DNA from: CAZAPZ01 sp964487285
Lineage (GTDB): Bacteria > Campylobacterota_A > Desulfurellia > JAADFJ01
Assembly (NCBI GenBank): GCA_964487285.1
Contig: CAZAPZ010000006.1
Coordinates: 1-31,034 of the forward strand
DNA length: 31,034 bases
Direction: 5' to 3'
Below the pieces are notes generated by a model. The model did not search any database. It was not told where the DNA came from and saw nothing but the letters and a program-made list of their open reading frames with translations. Shown piece after piece: positions 1-9,701 of this stretch (position 1 is its first letter; the number at the start of each line of letters is the position of its first letter). Both the position numbers and the translations under genes were made by a program.

Positions 1-668
1 GATGATGAGCTGTCTATGGTTGAGGCGGCGTTGTTTGTATTTTTTGCAGCGTTCTCAAGCGGATAGACTACATATTTACCTTGATAGTACCAGATTGCCA
101 AAGCCATTAATACGGTAACGGCAAAAAGAAATAGCTGAATTATCAAAACCATGCTTGCATCACTCTTCTTCTCAAAAAGCATGACAGCCTGATTCATAGT
201 TTTAAGCAAGGTCATGTTTGTATTACGAATTACTTTTATAGCATTAGCCGCTTGTGGAGAATCGGGGTTATTTTCAATGATCCTTATGTTTTTCCGGAAC
301 GATTTCCATAAACCGCCTACCTGCAATAGTTTTATGCGAATATCCGTATCAGTGGCAGCTTTAAGGTCAATGGTCTTATCACCGTTAAGTAAGCCGTTTA
401 AAATCTTGTCAAAAAGTTTCTCATCTGATGTTAAATTTGTTCTTATATAAGTCGTTTGGTTACTATTCTTAAAAACCATCATATCTGCCGCGTCTTTGCT
501 CATTTTTTGAGTAAGCATTCGTTGACCGCCTGAGATGTTAATCACATGGGCAGTATACTTAATATTCCTCACGCTAATATAAATCATGACTGTGGAAATC
601 AGTGAAATAGCTAAAAAAACCAACAATACCACTGTAAACTTTTTTCTTAGCGATGTTTTGCTAGCCAT
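1..668 (-). CDS. Methyl-accepting chemotaxis-type receptor, N-terminal part (PilJ-like sensor domain)
   Basis: Partial gene on the minus strand; the 3' part lies outside the window, leaving about 222 codons. It starts at the ATG at 668-666, preceded by AGGAGG at 680-675 with a 6-nt spacer. The product begins with a basic N-terminus and a membrane segment (about residues 12-32). A mostly helical periplasmic region follows, with the motif GGQRMLTQKMSKDA, typical of the PilJ / NarX-like type IV sensor N-domain. A second membrane segment (about residues 170-190) leads into YYQGKYVVYPLENAAKNTNN, as expected at the start of a HAMP linker. The family senses ligands and signals to CheA-type kinases. 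The signalling domain is not visible, so a histidine kinase or diguanylate cyclase with the same sensor remains possible. It is divergent from phoB across a 231-bp gap. Confidence 0.75.
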   Translation of the reverse strand, partial: MASKTSLRKKFTVVLLVFLAISLISTVMIYISVRNIKYTAHVINISGGQRMLTQKMSKDAADMMVFKNSNQTTYIRTNLTSDEKLFDKILNGLLNGDKTIDLKAATDTDIRIKLLQVGGLWKSFRKNIRIIENNPDSPQAANAIKVIRNTNMTLLKTMNQAVMLFEKKSDASMVLIIQLFLFAVTVLMALAIWYYQGKYVVYPLENAAKNTNNAASTIDSSS

Positions 669-714
669 ATTAGGCCTCCTTAAAATTTAGTTTTGTTATT
701 CTTATAAAATAAAA

Positions 715-761
715 GTCAAAATAAAGCATCAAATAGCATCATTATTTACTAATATTTTACA
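715..761 (+). promoter_or_regulatory. Candidate weak Pho-box-like repeat array upstream of phoB
   Basis: In the gap between the receptor gene and phoB, short similar units recur about every 11 bp: GTCA at 715, GCAT at 726, GCAT at 736, TTTACT at 745 and TTTACA at 756. The last two are exactly 11 bp apart and resemble the direct-repeat architecture bound by PhoB/PhoP. The match is looser than the array before pstS, and the AT-rich background makes chance likely. It would fit autoregulation of phoBR, or control of the divergent receptor gene. Confidence 0.3.
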
Positions 762-899
762 TAAAAATACCCATAAACTATGTTTAGTCAAGTCTCAATG
801 TGCAGCTTTCTTAAAAATTTTTTATCACAAGCTTTTTCTTGAAATAATAATGAATATGAGCATAATCATGGTACATTTTGAAAAAAAAATTGGAGTAGT

Positions 900-1571
900 A
901 TGAAACCTGTCGTAGCAGTCGTTGATGATGAACCTGATATTTTGGAAATAGTTTCAATTGCACTCACAAAAGCAAACTTTTTGCCGGAGCTATTTTCAAA
1001 TGCAAATAATTTGTTTGAATTTCTCGCAAAAAAGCATTGCGATCTCATTGTCTTGGACATTAATCTTCCCGATATGGATGGATATGAGATCTGCAAATTC
1101 TTGAAAAAAGATGATATTTACAGGACTATTCCTATTATTATGCTTAGCGCAAGAGGCGAGGAAATTGATAAAGTGCTTGGTCTTGAACTTGGTGCGGATG
1201 ATTATATCACAAAACCGTTTTCGCCAAGAGAGTTATCCGCAAGAGTAAAATCGGTTTTAAGAAGAGTTAAACCCGAACATGATGAACATAACAAACTTAT
1301 CAGTATTGATGAAGATGCGTGCGAAGTTCATATAGAAGGAAAATTAATAGAACTGACAGCCACAGAATTTAAGATATTAAGCATCTTAACCAAACGCGGG
1401 GGAGTGGTTTTTTCAAGAGAAATGATTTTGGATGAGTTATGGGGCAATGAGAAAATCGTTGTAGATAGGACAATTGATGTTCATATACGACATTTGAGGG
1501 AAAAGCTTGGTGAAGCCGGAAATCTGATTAAAAATGTTAGAGGCATAGGGTATAAGTTTGCCCACCGGTAA
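900..1571 (+). CDS. phoB: PhoB-type phosphate-regulon response regulator
   Basis: A 223-residue OmpR/PhoB-family transcription factor. The N-terminal receiver domain (about 1-118) has the acidic pair D9/D10, the phosphoacceptor D53 in LDINLPDMDG, S83 and K105 (TKPF). The C-terminal winged helix (about 128-223) contains ELTATEFKILSIL and DVHIRHLREKLG with the usual C-terminal GIGYKF. On phosphorylation by PhoR it is expected to bind Pho boxes and switch on phosphate-starvation genes. GGAG at 892-895 supports the ATG at 900. Its 3' end overlaps phoR by 14 bp and the pst operon follows, which makes the PhoB assignment firmer than sequence class alone. Confidence 0.93.
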   Translation: MKPVVAVVDDEPDILEIVSIALTKANFLPELFSNANNLFEFLAKKHCDLIVLDINLPDMDGYEICKFLKKDDIYRTIPIIMLSARGEEIDKVLGLELGADDYITKPFSPRELSARVKSVLRRVKPEHDEHNKLISIDEDACEVHIEGKLIELTATEFKILSILTKRGGVVFSREMILDELWGNEKIVVDRTIDVHIRHLREKLGEAGNLIKNVRGIGYKFAHR

Positions 1572-3291
1572 GTCTCTTTTTTCTAAGATATTTTTTAGCC
1601 ATATCGTGGCAATTCTATTTTTTGCAACTTTGCTGCTTGTTCTTTCTCTTGGCGTAATAAGAACTTATTTTCTCAATCAGGAAGCTGTTCAACTTAAAAA
1701 TAGCGCTCTTATTACAATTGTAGATGTTAAGGCATCATTTTCAAACAAGAATTTTCAAACTACCGAATCGATTATTAAAAAAATAGCCAAAAAAATTGGA
1801 GCGAGAATAACCGTTTTAAATGCCGGTGGAACTGTGGTTGCAGACTCCGAAAAAGATAAAGGTTTGATAACAAATTATCAGAAAAGACCGGAAGTTAGAT
1901 CCGCATTAGAAGGAAAGATGGGCAGAAAAGTTAGATTTAGTGCGGCTTTGAAAAAGAAACTGCTCTATGTTGCTATTCCAATACAAAAAGGGAATAAGAT
2001 TGTAGGAGTAATTAATATAAGTAATTCGTTTGAACCGATAAACCTTCTAATTGATGATTTTGTAGCAAAAATTACACAGATTACTCTGGTAGCTCTCTCT
2101 CTTGCACTCTTGCTCTCTTTTATTTTTTCAAAAAATATTGCATCTGATTTGAAAAAACTGGCTGCAGGTGCTAAAAAAGTTGCTTCGGGAAGATTTGATA
2201 TACAGGTCAAGACTAAAAATTGCGGTGAAATAAAGATTTTAGCCGATAGTTTTAATCATATGGCAGATCAAATAAAACGGTTATTTGGAGAGATTTCTAA
2301 GGCGAATGATGAGCTTTCAACCATTATTGAAACCATACCCGATGCCATTGTCGTATTAAAAGATGATAAAATCGAAATTGTAAATTCAAGTTTTCTTAAA
2401 CTTACCGGATACGATAAGATTATTGGCAAAAGTTATTGGACACTTACCGGTGACAGAAACATTAATGAAGCAATCGAAAAAATATTATCCGATAAAGAGA
2501 GAAACGACACCGAACTGAGGATAGGTGGAAAAATCTATAATTATATTGCGTCGGTATTGCTCGGTAAAAAAATAATGATTGTATTTCATGATATAACATC
2601 AGTAAAAAATTTAGAGCAAATAAAAAATGATTTTGTTGCCAACGTTTCCCACGAGTTAAGAACTCCGCTTGCGGCAATTAAAGGATTTACCGAAACGCTT
2701 AAAGATGAAGAAAAAAACATGGCCAAGCTTCATTATTTAGAAATTATAGAAAAAAATAGTGACAGGTTAACCAGCATTGTGGCTGATCTACTTACTCTTT
2801 CGCGAGTTGAAGATAAAACCGCATCTTTATCAATAGAACCTGTTGACATAAGAAAGGAGCTCGAAAATATAGTAAGACTTTTCAATGAAAAAGCATCAAG
2901 AAAGAGTATCTTTATTGAAACGAAAATTGATAATAATATGAACATTGTAAATCTTGATTCATATAAATTTGATCAGCTGATGATAAACTTAATTGATAAT
3001 GCAGTAAAATATACAGATAAAGGCAGGGTTGCAATAAATATAAACAAAAACATAGATGAAATAAAAATTGTTGTTGAAGATACCGGCATCGGAATCCCCG
3101 AAAATGAATTGGAAAGGGTTTTCGAAAGATTTTACAGAGTTGATAAATCCCGCTCAAAGGCCGCAGAAGGAACGGGACTCGGATTATCAATAGTCAAACA
3201 TATTATAGTTTTATTCGGAGGACGGATAGAATTAAAAAGCAAATTGGGCAAAGGTACAAAATTTATAGTTACATTGCCTGCAATCGGCTGA
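1558..3291 (+). CDS. phoR: PhoR-type phosphate sensor histidine kinase
   Basis: A 577-residue membrane kinase, partner of PhoB. In order: membrane segment about 11-34, extracytoplasmic sensor 35-170, second membrane segment about 173-192, HAMP about 193-247, PAS about 250-350, HisKA with phosphoacceptor H365 in NVSHELRTPLAAIKGF, and a HATPase domain with N box (477-481, NLIDNAVKY), G1 DTGIGIP (508-514), F box RFYRVDKSRS and G2 GTGLGLSIVKH (538-548). The start is a TTG at 1558 inside the end of phoB; AGGG at 1547-1550 with a 7-nt spacer supports it, and no ATG is available before the first membrane segment. Unlike E. coli PhoR it has a sizeable extracytoplasmic domain, as in many Gram-positive and delta-type PhoR proteins. 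Confidence 0.92.
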   Translation: MPTGKSLFSKIFFSHIVAILFFATLLLVLSLGVIRTYFLNQEAVQLKNSALITIVDVKASFSNKNFQTTESIIKKIAKKIGARITVLNAGGTVVADSEKDKGLITNYQKRPEVRSALEGKMGRKVRFSAALKKKLLYVAIPIQKGNKIVGVINISNSFEPINLLIDDFVAKITQITLVALSLALLLSFIFSKNIASDLKKLAAGAKKVASGRFDIQVKTKNCGEIKILADSFNHMADQIKRLFGEISKANDELSTIIETIPDAIVVLKDDKIEIVNSSFLKLTGYDKIIGKSYWTLTGDRNINEAIEKILSDKERNDTELRIGGKIYNYIASVLLGKKIMIVFHDITSVKNLEQIKNDFVANVSHELRTPLAAIKGFTETLKDEEKNMAKLHYLEIIEKNSDRLTSIVADLLTLSRVEDKTASLSIEPVDIRKELENIVRLFNEKASRKSIFIETKIDNNMNIVNLDSYKFDQLMINLIDNAVKYTDKGRVAININKNIDEIKIVVEDTGIGIPENELERVFERFYRVDKSRSKAAEGTGLGLSIVKHIIVLFGGRIELKSKLGKGTKFIVTLPAIG

Positions 3292-3317
3292 AATCACTTA
3301 ATGCATAAAATCAATTT

Positions 3318-3356
3318 TTAACACAATCTTAACAATTTCTTTATCAAAAACTAATA
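3318..3356 (+). promoter_or_regulatory. Pho-box array upstream of pstS
   Basis: Four hexamers sit exactly 11 bp apart: TTAACA (3318), TTAACA (3329), TTTATC (3340) and CTAATA (3351). The first two are identical and match the TTAACA consensus known for PhoP boxes of Bacillus. The 11-bp period matches direct-repeat Pho boxes generally. The position just upstream of pstS and downstream of phoR is where a phosphate-controlled promoter is expected. That PhoB of this window binds here is inference. Confidence 0.62.
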
Positions 3357-3360
3357 ATCA

Positions 3361-3366
3361 TAGTAT
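3361..3366 (+). promoter_or_regulatory. Candidate -10 element of the pstS promoter
   Basis: TAGTAT lies 5 bp after the last Pho-box unit, an arrangement like PhoB-activated promoters where the Pho box replaces the -35 element. It would place the transcription start near 3372-3374, right at the edge of the palindrome in the leader. No experimental support; chosen by position and similarity to TATAAT. Confidence 0.4.
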
Positions 3367-3373
3367 ATCGTTC

Positions 3374-3399
3374 TTTTTAAATGCGGCCGCATTTAAAAA
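3374..3399 (+). repeat. 26-bp perfect palindrome in the pstS leader
   Basis: A perfect dyad centred on GCGGCCGC (3383-3390), with A/T flanks making 13-bp half-sites and no spacer. As RNA it would fold into an 11-bp stem closed by a GGCC loop, ending 6 nt before the pstS Shine-Dalgarno (3406). It has no following T-tract, so it does not look like a terminator. Possible roles are a 5' mRNA-stabilising stem or an operator for a dimeric protein. Confidence 0.7.
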
Positions 3400-3405
3400 A
3401 AGAAT

Positions 3406-3410
3406 GGAGG
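3406..3410 (+). promoter_or_regulatory. Ribosome-binding site that decides the pstS start
   Basis: GGAGG at 3406-3410 is 5 nt upstream of the ATG at 3416. It overlaps the upstream in-frame ATG at 3404, which therefore cannot be the real start. Confidence 0.8.
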
Positions 3411-3415
3411 GGTTT

Positions 3416-4452
<1,037 letters not shown>

Positions 4453-4456
<4 letters not shown>

Positions 4457-5387
4457 TACAAACAGAAATATCTTACAAAGATTACAGATTGAGGAACCTT
4501 GACAAACGAGGTTCCTCAACAGCCAGAAAGGAAATACTATTTAGATTCTTTCTTGCTGCTGCTGCTGCAGTTTCTGTATCTATTGTGATGGGTATTTTTA
4601 TAAGTCTTCTGTTTGGTTCATGGAAGTCTATCAATGAATTCGGTTTAACGTTTATATGGAGCAGCGCCTGGAATCCTGCGACAAATATGTTCGGCGCGCT
4701 GCCTTTTATTATAGGGACACTTTCGACATCTTTTCTTGCGCTTTTAATCAGCCTCCCATTTTCATTTGCCAGTTCAATATTTCTTTCACTTTATTTGAAA
4801 AATGGATGGCTCTCGGGTCTGCTTAAATTCTCAGTAGAATTACTCGCAGGAATTCCCTCAATTATATACGGATTTTGGGGATTATTTGTACTGGTTCCCA
4901 TTGTTCGCTCAATCGAAATAAAGTTAGGATTTCTTCCTTATGGAGTCGGCATTGCCGCTGCATCGATCATTCTTGCAATTATGATAATTCCTTATGCATC
5001 AAGCATGGCAAGCGAGGTGATAAAACTTGTACCGCAAGATTTAAAAGAGGCTGGTTTTGCTATGGGTGCAACCAAATTCGAGGTTATAAAAAATATTATT
5101 CTTCCATATGCAGCAAACGGAATATTCTCGGGTATTCTGCTGGCTTTCGGAAGAGCGTTCGGTGAAACAATGGCTGTTACAATGGTTATAGGAAATTCTA
5201 ACATAATTCCAAAAAATATCTTTAGTCCTGCAAACAGTATGGCAAGTGTGATAGCAAATGAATTTACCGAGGCAAGAGGCGATCTTTATCTATCCTCATT
5301 GATTGAAATCGGCTTGCTGTTATTTATAATATCATTCATTATTAATGCAATTGGAAATAGAATAATGAAAAAAATGACTGTGAAAAA

Positions 5388-5391
<4 letters not shown>
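4453..5391 (+). CDS. pstC: PstC phosphate ABC transporter permease
   Basis: A 312-residue inner-membrane permease. After a hydrophilic N-terminus (1-27) come six likely membrane segments. A cytoplasmic EAA loop (about 199-216, EAGFAMGATKFEVIKNIILP) docks the ATPase. GIPSIIYGFWG and AFGRAFGETMAVTMVIGN are typical of PstC. The start ATG overlaps the pstS stop (ATGA at 4453-4456) with no clear ribosome-binding site, suggesting translational coupling. A strong hairpin lies in codons 13-23 (4489-4519). No good alternative start follows the hairpin; a TTG at 4489 has no Shine-Dalgarno. Confidence 0.93.
4489..4519 (+). repeat. 10-bp perfect inverted repeat (hairpin) at the start of pstC
   Basis: TTGAGGAACC (4489-4498) and GGTTCCTCAA (4510-4519) are perfectly complementary with an 11-nt loop. 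The stem sits 33 nt downstream of the pstS stop, inside the first codons of pstC. With no T-tract it is not a classic terminator. It could protect the 3' end of a processed pstS mRNA or slow ribosomes entering pstC. Confidence 0.75.
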
Positions 5392-6220
<829 letters not shown>

Positions 6221-6239
<19 letters not shown>

Positions 6240-6979
6240 AAATAGAAAATTTATATGCTTATTATGGCACACTTTGCATTCTGCAAAATATAAACCTGAA
6301 ATTTACAAAAAACCATGCTATTTCTATCTTAGGTCCATCCGGCTGCGGCAAAACAACATTGTTGAGGTGCATAAACCGAATGCACGAGTTGGCAGATGAT
6401 GCGTCCACAAAAGGTAAAATCTTATTATCCGACAAAGATATCTATGCTACCGAACCTATGCTTATACGAAGGAGAATCGGGATGGTATTTCAAAAACCCA
6501 ATCCGTTTCCTACAATGAACATTTACGACAATGTAATAGCAGGCTACAAACTCAACAGCATAAAGCTTAAAAGATCGGAATCGGATAAAATTGTCGAGGA
6601 ATCGCTTATCAAGGCCGATCTTTGGGAACAAGTAAGAGACAATCTTTATAGAAGAGGAACATTTTTATCCGGAGGTCAACAGCAGAGACTATGCATAGCA
6701 AGAGCACTGGCAATGGAGCCGGATATCCTTCTGCTTGATGAAGCAACCGCTTCGCTTGATCCTAAGGCAACTTCAAATATTGAAAAATTAATCCATCAGC
6801 TCAAGCATTCTATTACAATAATAGTTGTAACGCATAACATTGCCCAAGCAGCAAGAGTATCAGATTATACGGCGTTTTTGTACTCGGGTGAATTGATCGA
6901 ATTCGGAAAAACCAGTGATCTGTTTACAACACCGAAAGATAAAAGAACCGAAGAGTACTTAACCGGAAAATTCGGATAA
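6221..6979 (+). CDS. pstB: PstB phosphate transporter ATPase
   Basis: A 252-residue ABC ATPase. Visible motifs: Walker A GPSGCGKTT (38-46), Q-loop Q91, signature LSGGQQQR (149-156), Walker B LLLDEATASLD with D173/E174 and switch H205 (VVTHN). The stretch RRIGMVFQKPNPFPTMNIYD is diagnostic for PstB rather than other importers. It hydrolyses ATP to drive phosphate import and is thought to report transport state to PhoR via PhoU. GGAG at 6212-6215 supports the ATG at 6221, inside the end of pstA. Confidence 0.95.
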
Positions 6980-6992
6980 ATTAGGAGAAAAT

Positions 6993-7643
<651 letters not shown>

Positions 7644-7798
7644 TTTTAACGCTTTGTCCGTATTTTCTTTTGAGCAAATGCTACAATAAAAACGCATGAA
7701 TTGCTGGGCAAGCAGCTTTGTTATATGTTTATTGTAAAAAAGACCATTTATACTATTATTGTAAGAATGATAAACCTTTTGACACAAATTAAACGAAA
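7644..7798. other. Intergenic gap between phoU and the ftsX-like gene
   Basis: A 155-bp AT-rich gap. It holds a short hairpin (GCTG, 6-nt loop, CAGC, around 7710-7723) followed by TTTGTT, too weak to call a terminator, and a TATACT near 7747-7752 that could be a -10 element without a convincing -35. No ftsE or other gene fits here. Confidence 0.5.
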
Positions 7799-8599
7799 AT
7801 GAACAATTTTATTTCCGTGATAAAAAAAGTAAGCCCGATTACTTGGAAAGTTGGAATCCTGCTTATTGGAATACTTACTATTTCAGAGACAATTTTCGCC
7901 ATAACTTCTTTTGATAAAGAAAGCAAATATCAGGATTTGATCAAGAATATGAGAATCGTTCTTTTTGTTCCCTCAAATATAAGCAAAGACGGTATCTTAA
8001 ATACCATACAAGGACAATTCGGGGACACAAAAATTATCAAGCCTCAAGATGCGGCAAAATTGCTACCTAATATTTTAAAAAATGGCATAGATAAGAGTTA
8101 TATCCAAAAATTGCCCACTGTTATTATCATAACAAATAGCAGTAAACTGTTTAGCATTAAAACTATTGACAAGCTCAAAAGGCTGCGTCATAGCGGAATA
8201 AGCATGAGCTTTAATGAGGATAAGATGAATACGCTCTTTCATAATTATAGTATATTCCACATGCATTTTATAATAACAGTTTTTATAGTTATAGTTATAG
8301 TTATTTTGTTATATTATATTGTGAGGTTGATTTTCAGAAATGAATCTCAAGCACTTGCTGCTTTTATATGGCATATTGGCGTCGAGAGGAAATTCTTGAA
8401 TGGCATGGGGAGCCTGTTTTTTCTCTTGATTACTTTAATAGCGACTTTTTTATCGGCAACAGCACTTATGCTAAGTTTTTTCCTAAAATTGTTGGGAGCG
8501 GTTGATATTACTGCAGCTATTCTCTCGTTTATAGTTATATTGACGGTAAATATGATGCTATCGGTAGTAATGGCTACCGGATGCTGGAAGGTAAAATGA
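7799..8599 (+). CDS. ftsX: FtsX-like cell-division membrane protein
   Basis: A 266-residue protein with the FtsX layout: N-terminal cytoplasmic tail, membrane segment about 16-36, extracytoplasmic domain about 37-153, then three membrane segments (about 155-178, 205-230, 237-260). Sequence identity to FtsX is weak by eye. The call leans on topology and on its neighbours, an EnvC-like protein, CtpA and a divergent polysaccharide deacetylase, a common order behind ftsEX. FtsX anchors EnvC-type amidase activators at the septum and normally pairs with the ATPase FtsE, which is absent from this window. The ATG at 7799 has no good Shine-Dalgarno. It overlaps the next gene by 4 bp. Confidence 0.7.
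   Translation: MNNFISVIKKVSPITWKVGILLIGILTISETIFAITSFDKESKYQDLIKNMRIVLFVPSNISKDGILNTIQGQFGDTKIIKPQDAAKLLPNILKNGIDKSYIQKLPTVIIITNSSKLFSIKTIDKLKRLRHSGISMSFNEDKMNTLFHNYSIFHMHFIITVFIVIVIVILLYYIVRLIFRNESQALAAFIWHIGVERKFLNGMGSLFFLLITLIATFLSATALMLSFFLKLLGAVDITAAILSFIVILTVNMMLSVVMATGCWKVK
8586..8591 (+). promoter_or_regulatory. Ribosome-binding site that decides the envC-like start
   Basis: GGAAGG at 8586-8591 is 4 nt before the ATG at 8596, which overlaps the ftsX stop as ATGA. The alternative upstream ATG at 8581 would put this site inside the gene. Confidence 0.7.
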
Positions 8600-9699
8600 T
8601 TCTTACGCTACTGTTTTTTGCGGTAGGAATGCCGGCAAATGTTCAGGAGCTGAAATCCATAAAAAGAAGTATTGCGGTAACAGAAAAAAAGATCGAATAT
8701 AGAAATAAAAAAATTGCAAATCATAAATATATTATATATCTGTTAAATAAGAAGATAAAAAAGCATAGAAGATTGATAATAGAAAAAAACCATTCCACCA
8801 AAAAACTAAATGGAAAAATAAAAATCGCAAAAACAGATGAAAAAATTTTAAGTAGGTTAAAACAGAAAGCTTCCAATGAGACAAGAGCAAGCTTAAAAGA
8901 GCTTTATAAGCGTTTGTTTAATAAAAAATCGGCAAATGGACCTATTATAGACAAGATTACAACTTTATATTTTCTTTATAAAAATAGTATAGTCAAAAAA
9001 TTGGGGAGATTAGAGAAGGCTAAAAAAGTTTATTCGAATAGATTGTCAACCCGTAAAAGAAAAGTGGAATTAATTAAGTATAAAATTTTAAAAAAGGTAA
9101 ACGCCGAGCGCATTTCAAATACAATATATAAAAAAGCTGTAGCACGTAATCTTCAAGATATAAAAAGACTAAGAAAAAAAAGAATGGCTTTCATTAAGAA
9201 AAAAAGTTATTTAGAGAGGATAATTAAGCAGTTATCTAAGAGAAAAAGAAGAATCAATCCGAGTAAGATAAAAATGGAGCGAAGGAGAACTGTTAAAATA
9301 AACAGAGGTAATCCGTTTTTGCGATACAAAAAGCGACTTATCTTACCGGTTTCAGGGAGAATTGTAAAAGATTTCGGACTTTATAAAGATAGAAAGTATA
9401 ACATTTATACCAGGCAGACGGGAATAGATATAAAAGCAAAATACGGTGCGGATGTATCTGCTTCTATGCGAGGTAAAGTTGTTTATGCCGGTGAACTTGA
9501 AGGGTATGGAAAAACTGTTATTATAAGACATACGGGTAATTTTTTTACCATATACGGCAGACTTAAGAGATTAAAAACAAAAAAGGGTGAAATTGTGAAA
9601 ACAAAGGATATTATAGGAACAGCAGGTATTAAACCTATCTATTTTGGTATAAGATACAAAGACAAAGCGGTGAATCCTGAAAAATGGTTAAGGAGATAA
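8596..9699 (+). CDS. envC: EnvC-like amidase activator (coiled coil plus degenerate LytM domain)
   Basis: A 367-residue, strongly basic secreted protein. A hydrophobic signal (MILTLLFFAVGMPA) is followed by long Lys/Arg-rich coiled-coil helices (about 18-225) and a C-terminal LytM/peptidase M23 fold (about 245-365). The zinc ligands of active M23 enzymes are lost: the usual HxGxD is RQTGID (Q274 for His), YAHL is YGRL (R322) and HLHFE is IYFGIR (348-353). The same losses mark E. coli EnvC, whose end likewise reads YFEIR then AVNPQPWL; here YFGIR then AVNPEKWL. It therefore probably activates cell-wall amidases rather than cutting peptidoglycan. Position directly behind ftsX supports this. Confidence 0.82.
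   Translation: MILTLLFFAVGMPANVQELKSIKRSIAVTEKKIEYRNKKIANHKYIIYLLNKKIKKHRRLIIEKNHSTKKLNGKIKIAKTDEKILSRLKQKASNETRASLKELYKRLFNKKSANGPIIDKITTLYFLYKNSIVKKLGRLEKAKKVYSNRLSTRKRKVELIKYKILKKVNAERISNTIYKKAVARNLQDIKRLRKKRMAFIKKKSYLERIIKQLSKRKRRINPSKIKMERRRTVKINRGNPFLRYKKRLILPVSGRIVKDFGLYKDRKYNIYTRQTGIDIKAKYGADVSASMRGKVVYAGELEGYGKTVIIRHTGNFFTIYGRLKRLKTKKGEIVKTKDIIGTAGIKPIYFGIRYKDKAVNPEKWLRR
9691..9695 (+). promoter_or_regulatory. Ribosome-binding site that decides the ctpA start
   Basis: AGGAG, part of the last codons of the envC-like gene, is 6 nt before a GTG at 9702. The in-frame ATG at 9684 lies upstream of this site and is less likely. Confidence 0.75.
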
Positions 9700-9701
9700 T
9701 A

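Noticed and set aside
214..450. Plus-strand open frame opposite the receptor gene
   Set aside because: Antisense to the continuous PilJ-type receptor coding sequence, which has a strong ribosome site and domain match.
3404..3415. Upstream ATG start for pstS
   Set aside because: It overlaps the Shine-Dalgarno for the ATG at 3416.
4875..5165. Cysteine-rich open frame on the plus strand inside pstC
   Set aside because: It overlaps the conserved PstC core in another frame and has no ribosome site; a shadow.
7710..7730. Hairpin GCTG/CAGC followed by TTTGTT as phoU terminator
   Set aside because: Only a 4-bp stem and an interrupted T-run; too weak to call.
7779..7784. TTGACA just upstream of the ftsX-like gene as a -35 element
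   Set aside because: It lies 15 bp before the start codon, so the -10 would fall inside the gene and no TATAAT-like sequence is there.
8581..8595. Upstream ATG start for the envC-like gene
   Set aside because: GGAAGG at 8586-8591 lies after it and is ideally placed for the ATG at 8596, which also begins the signal peptide.
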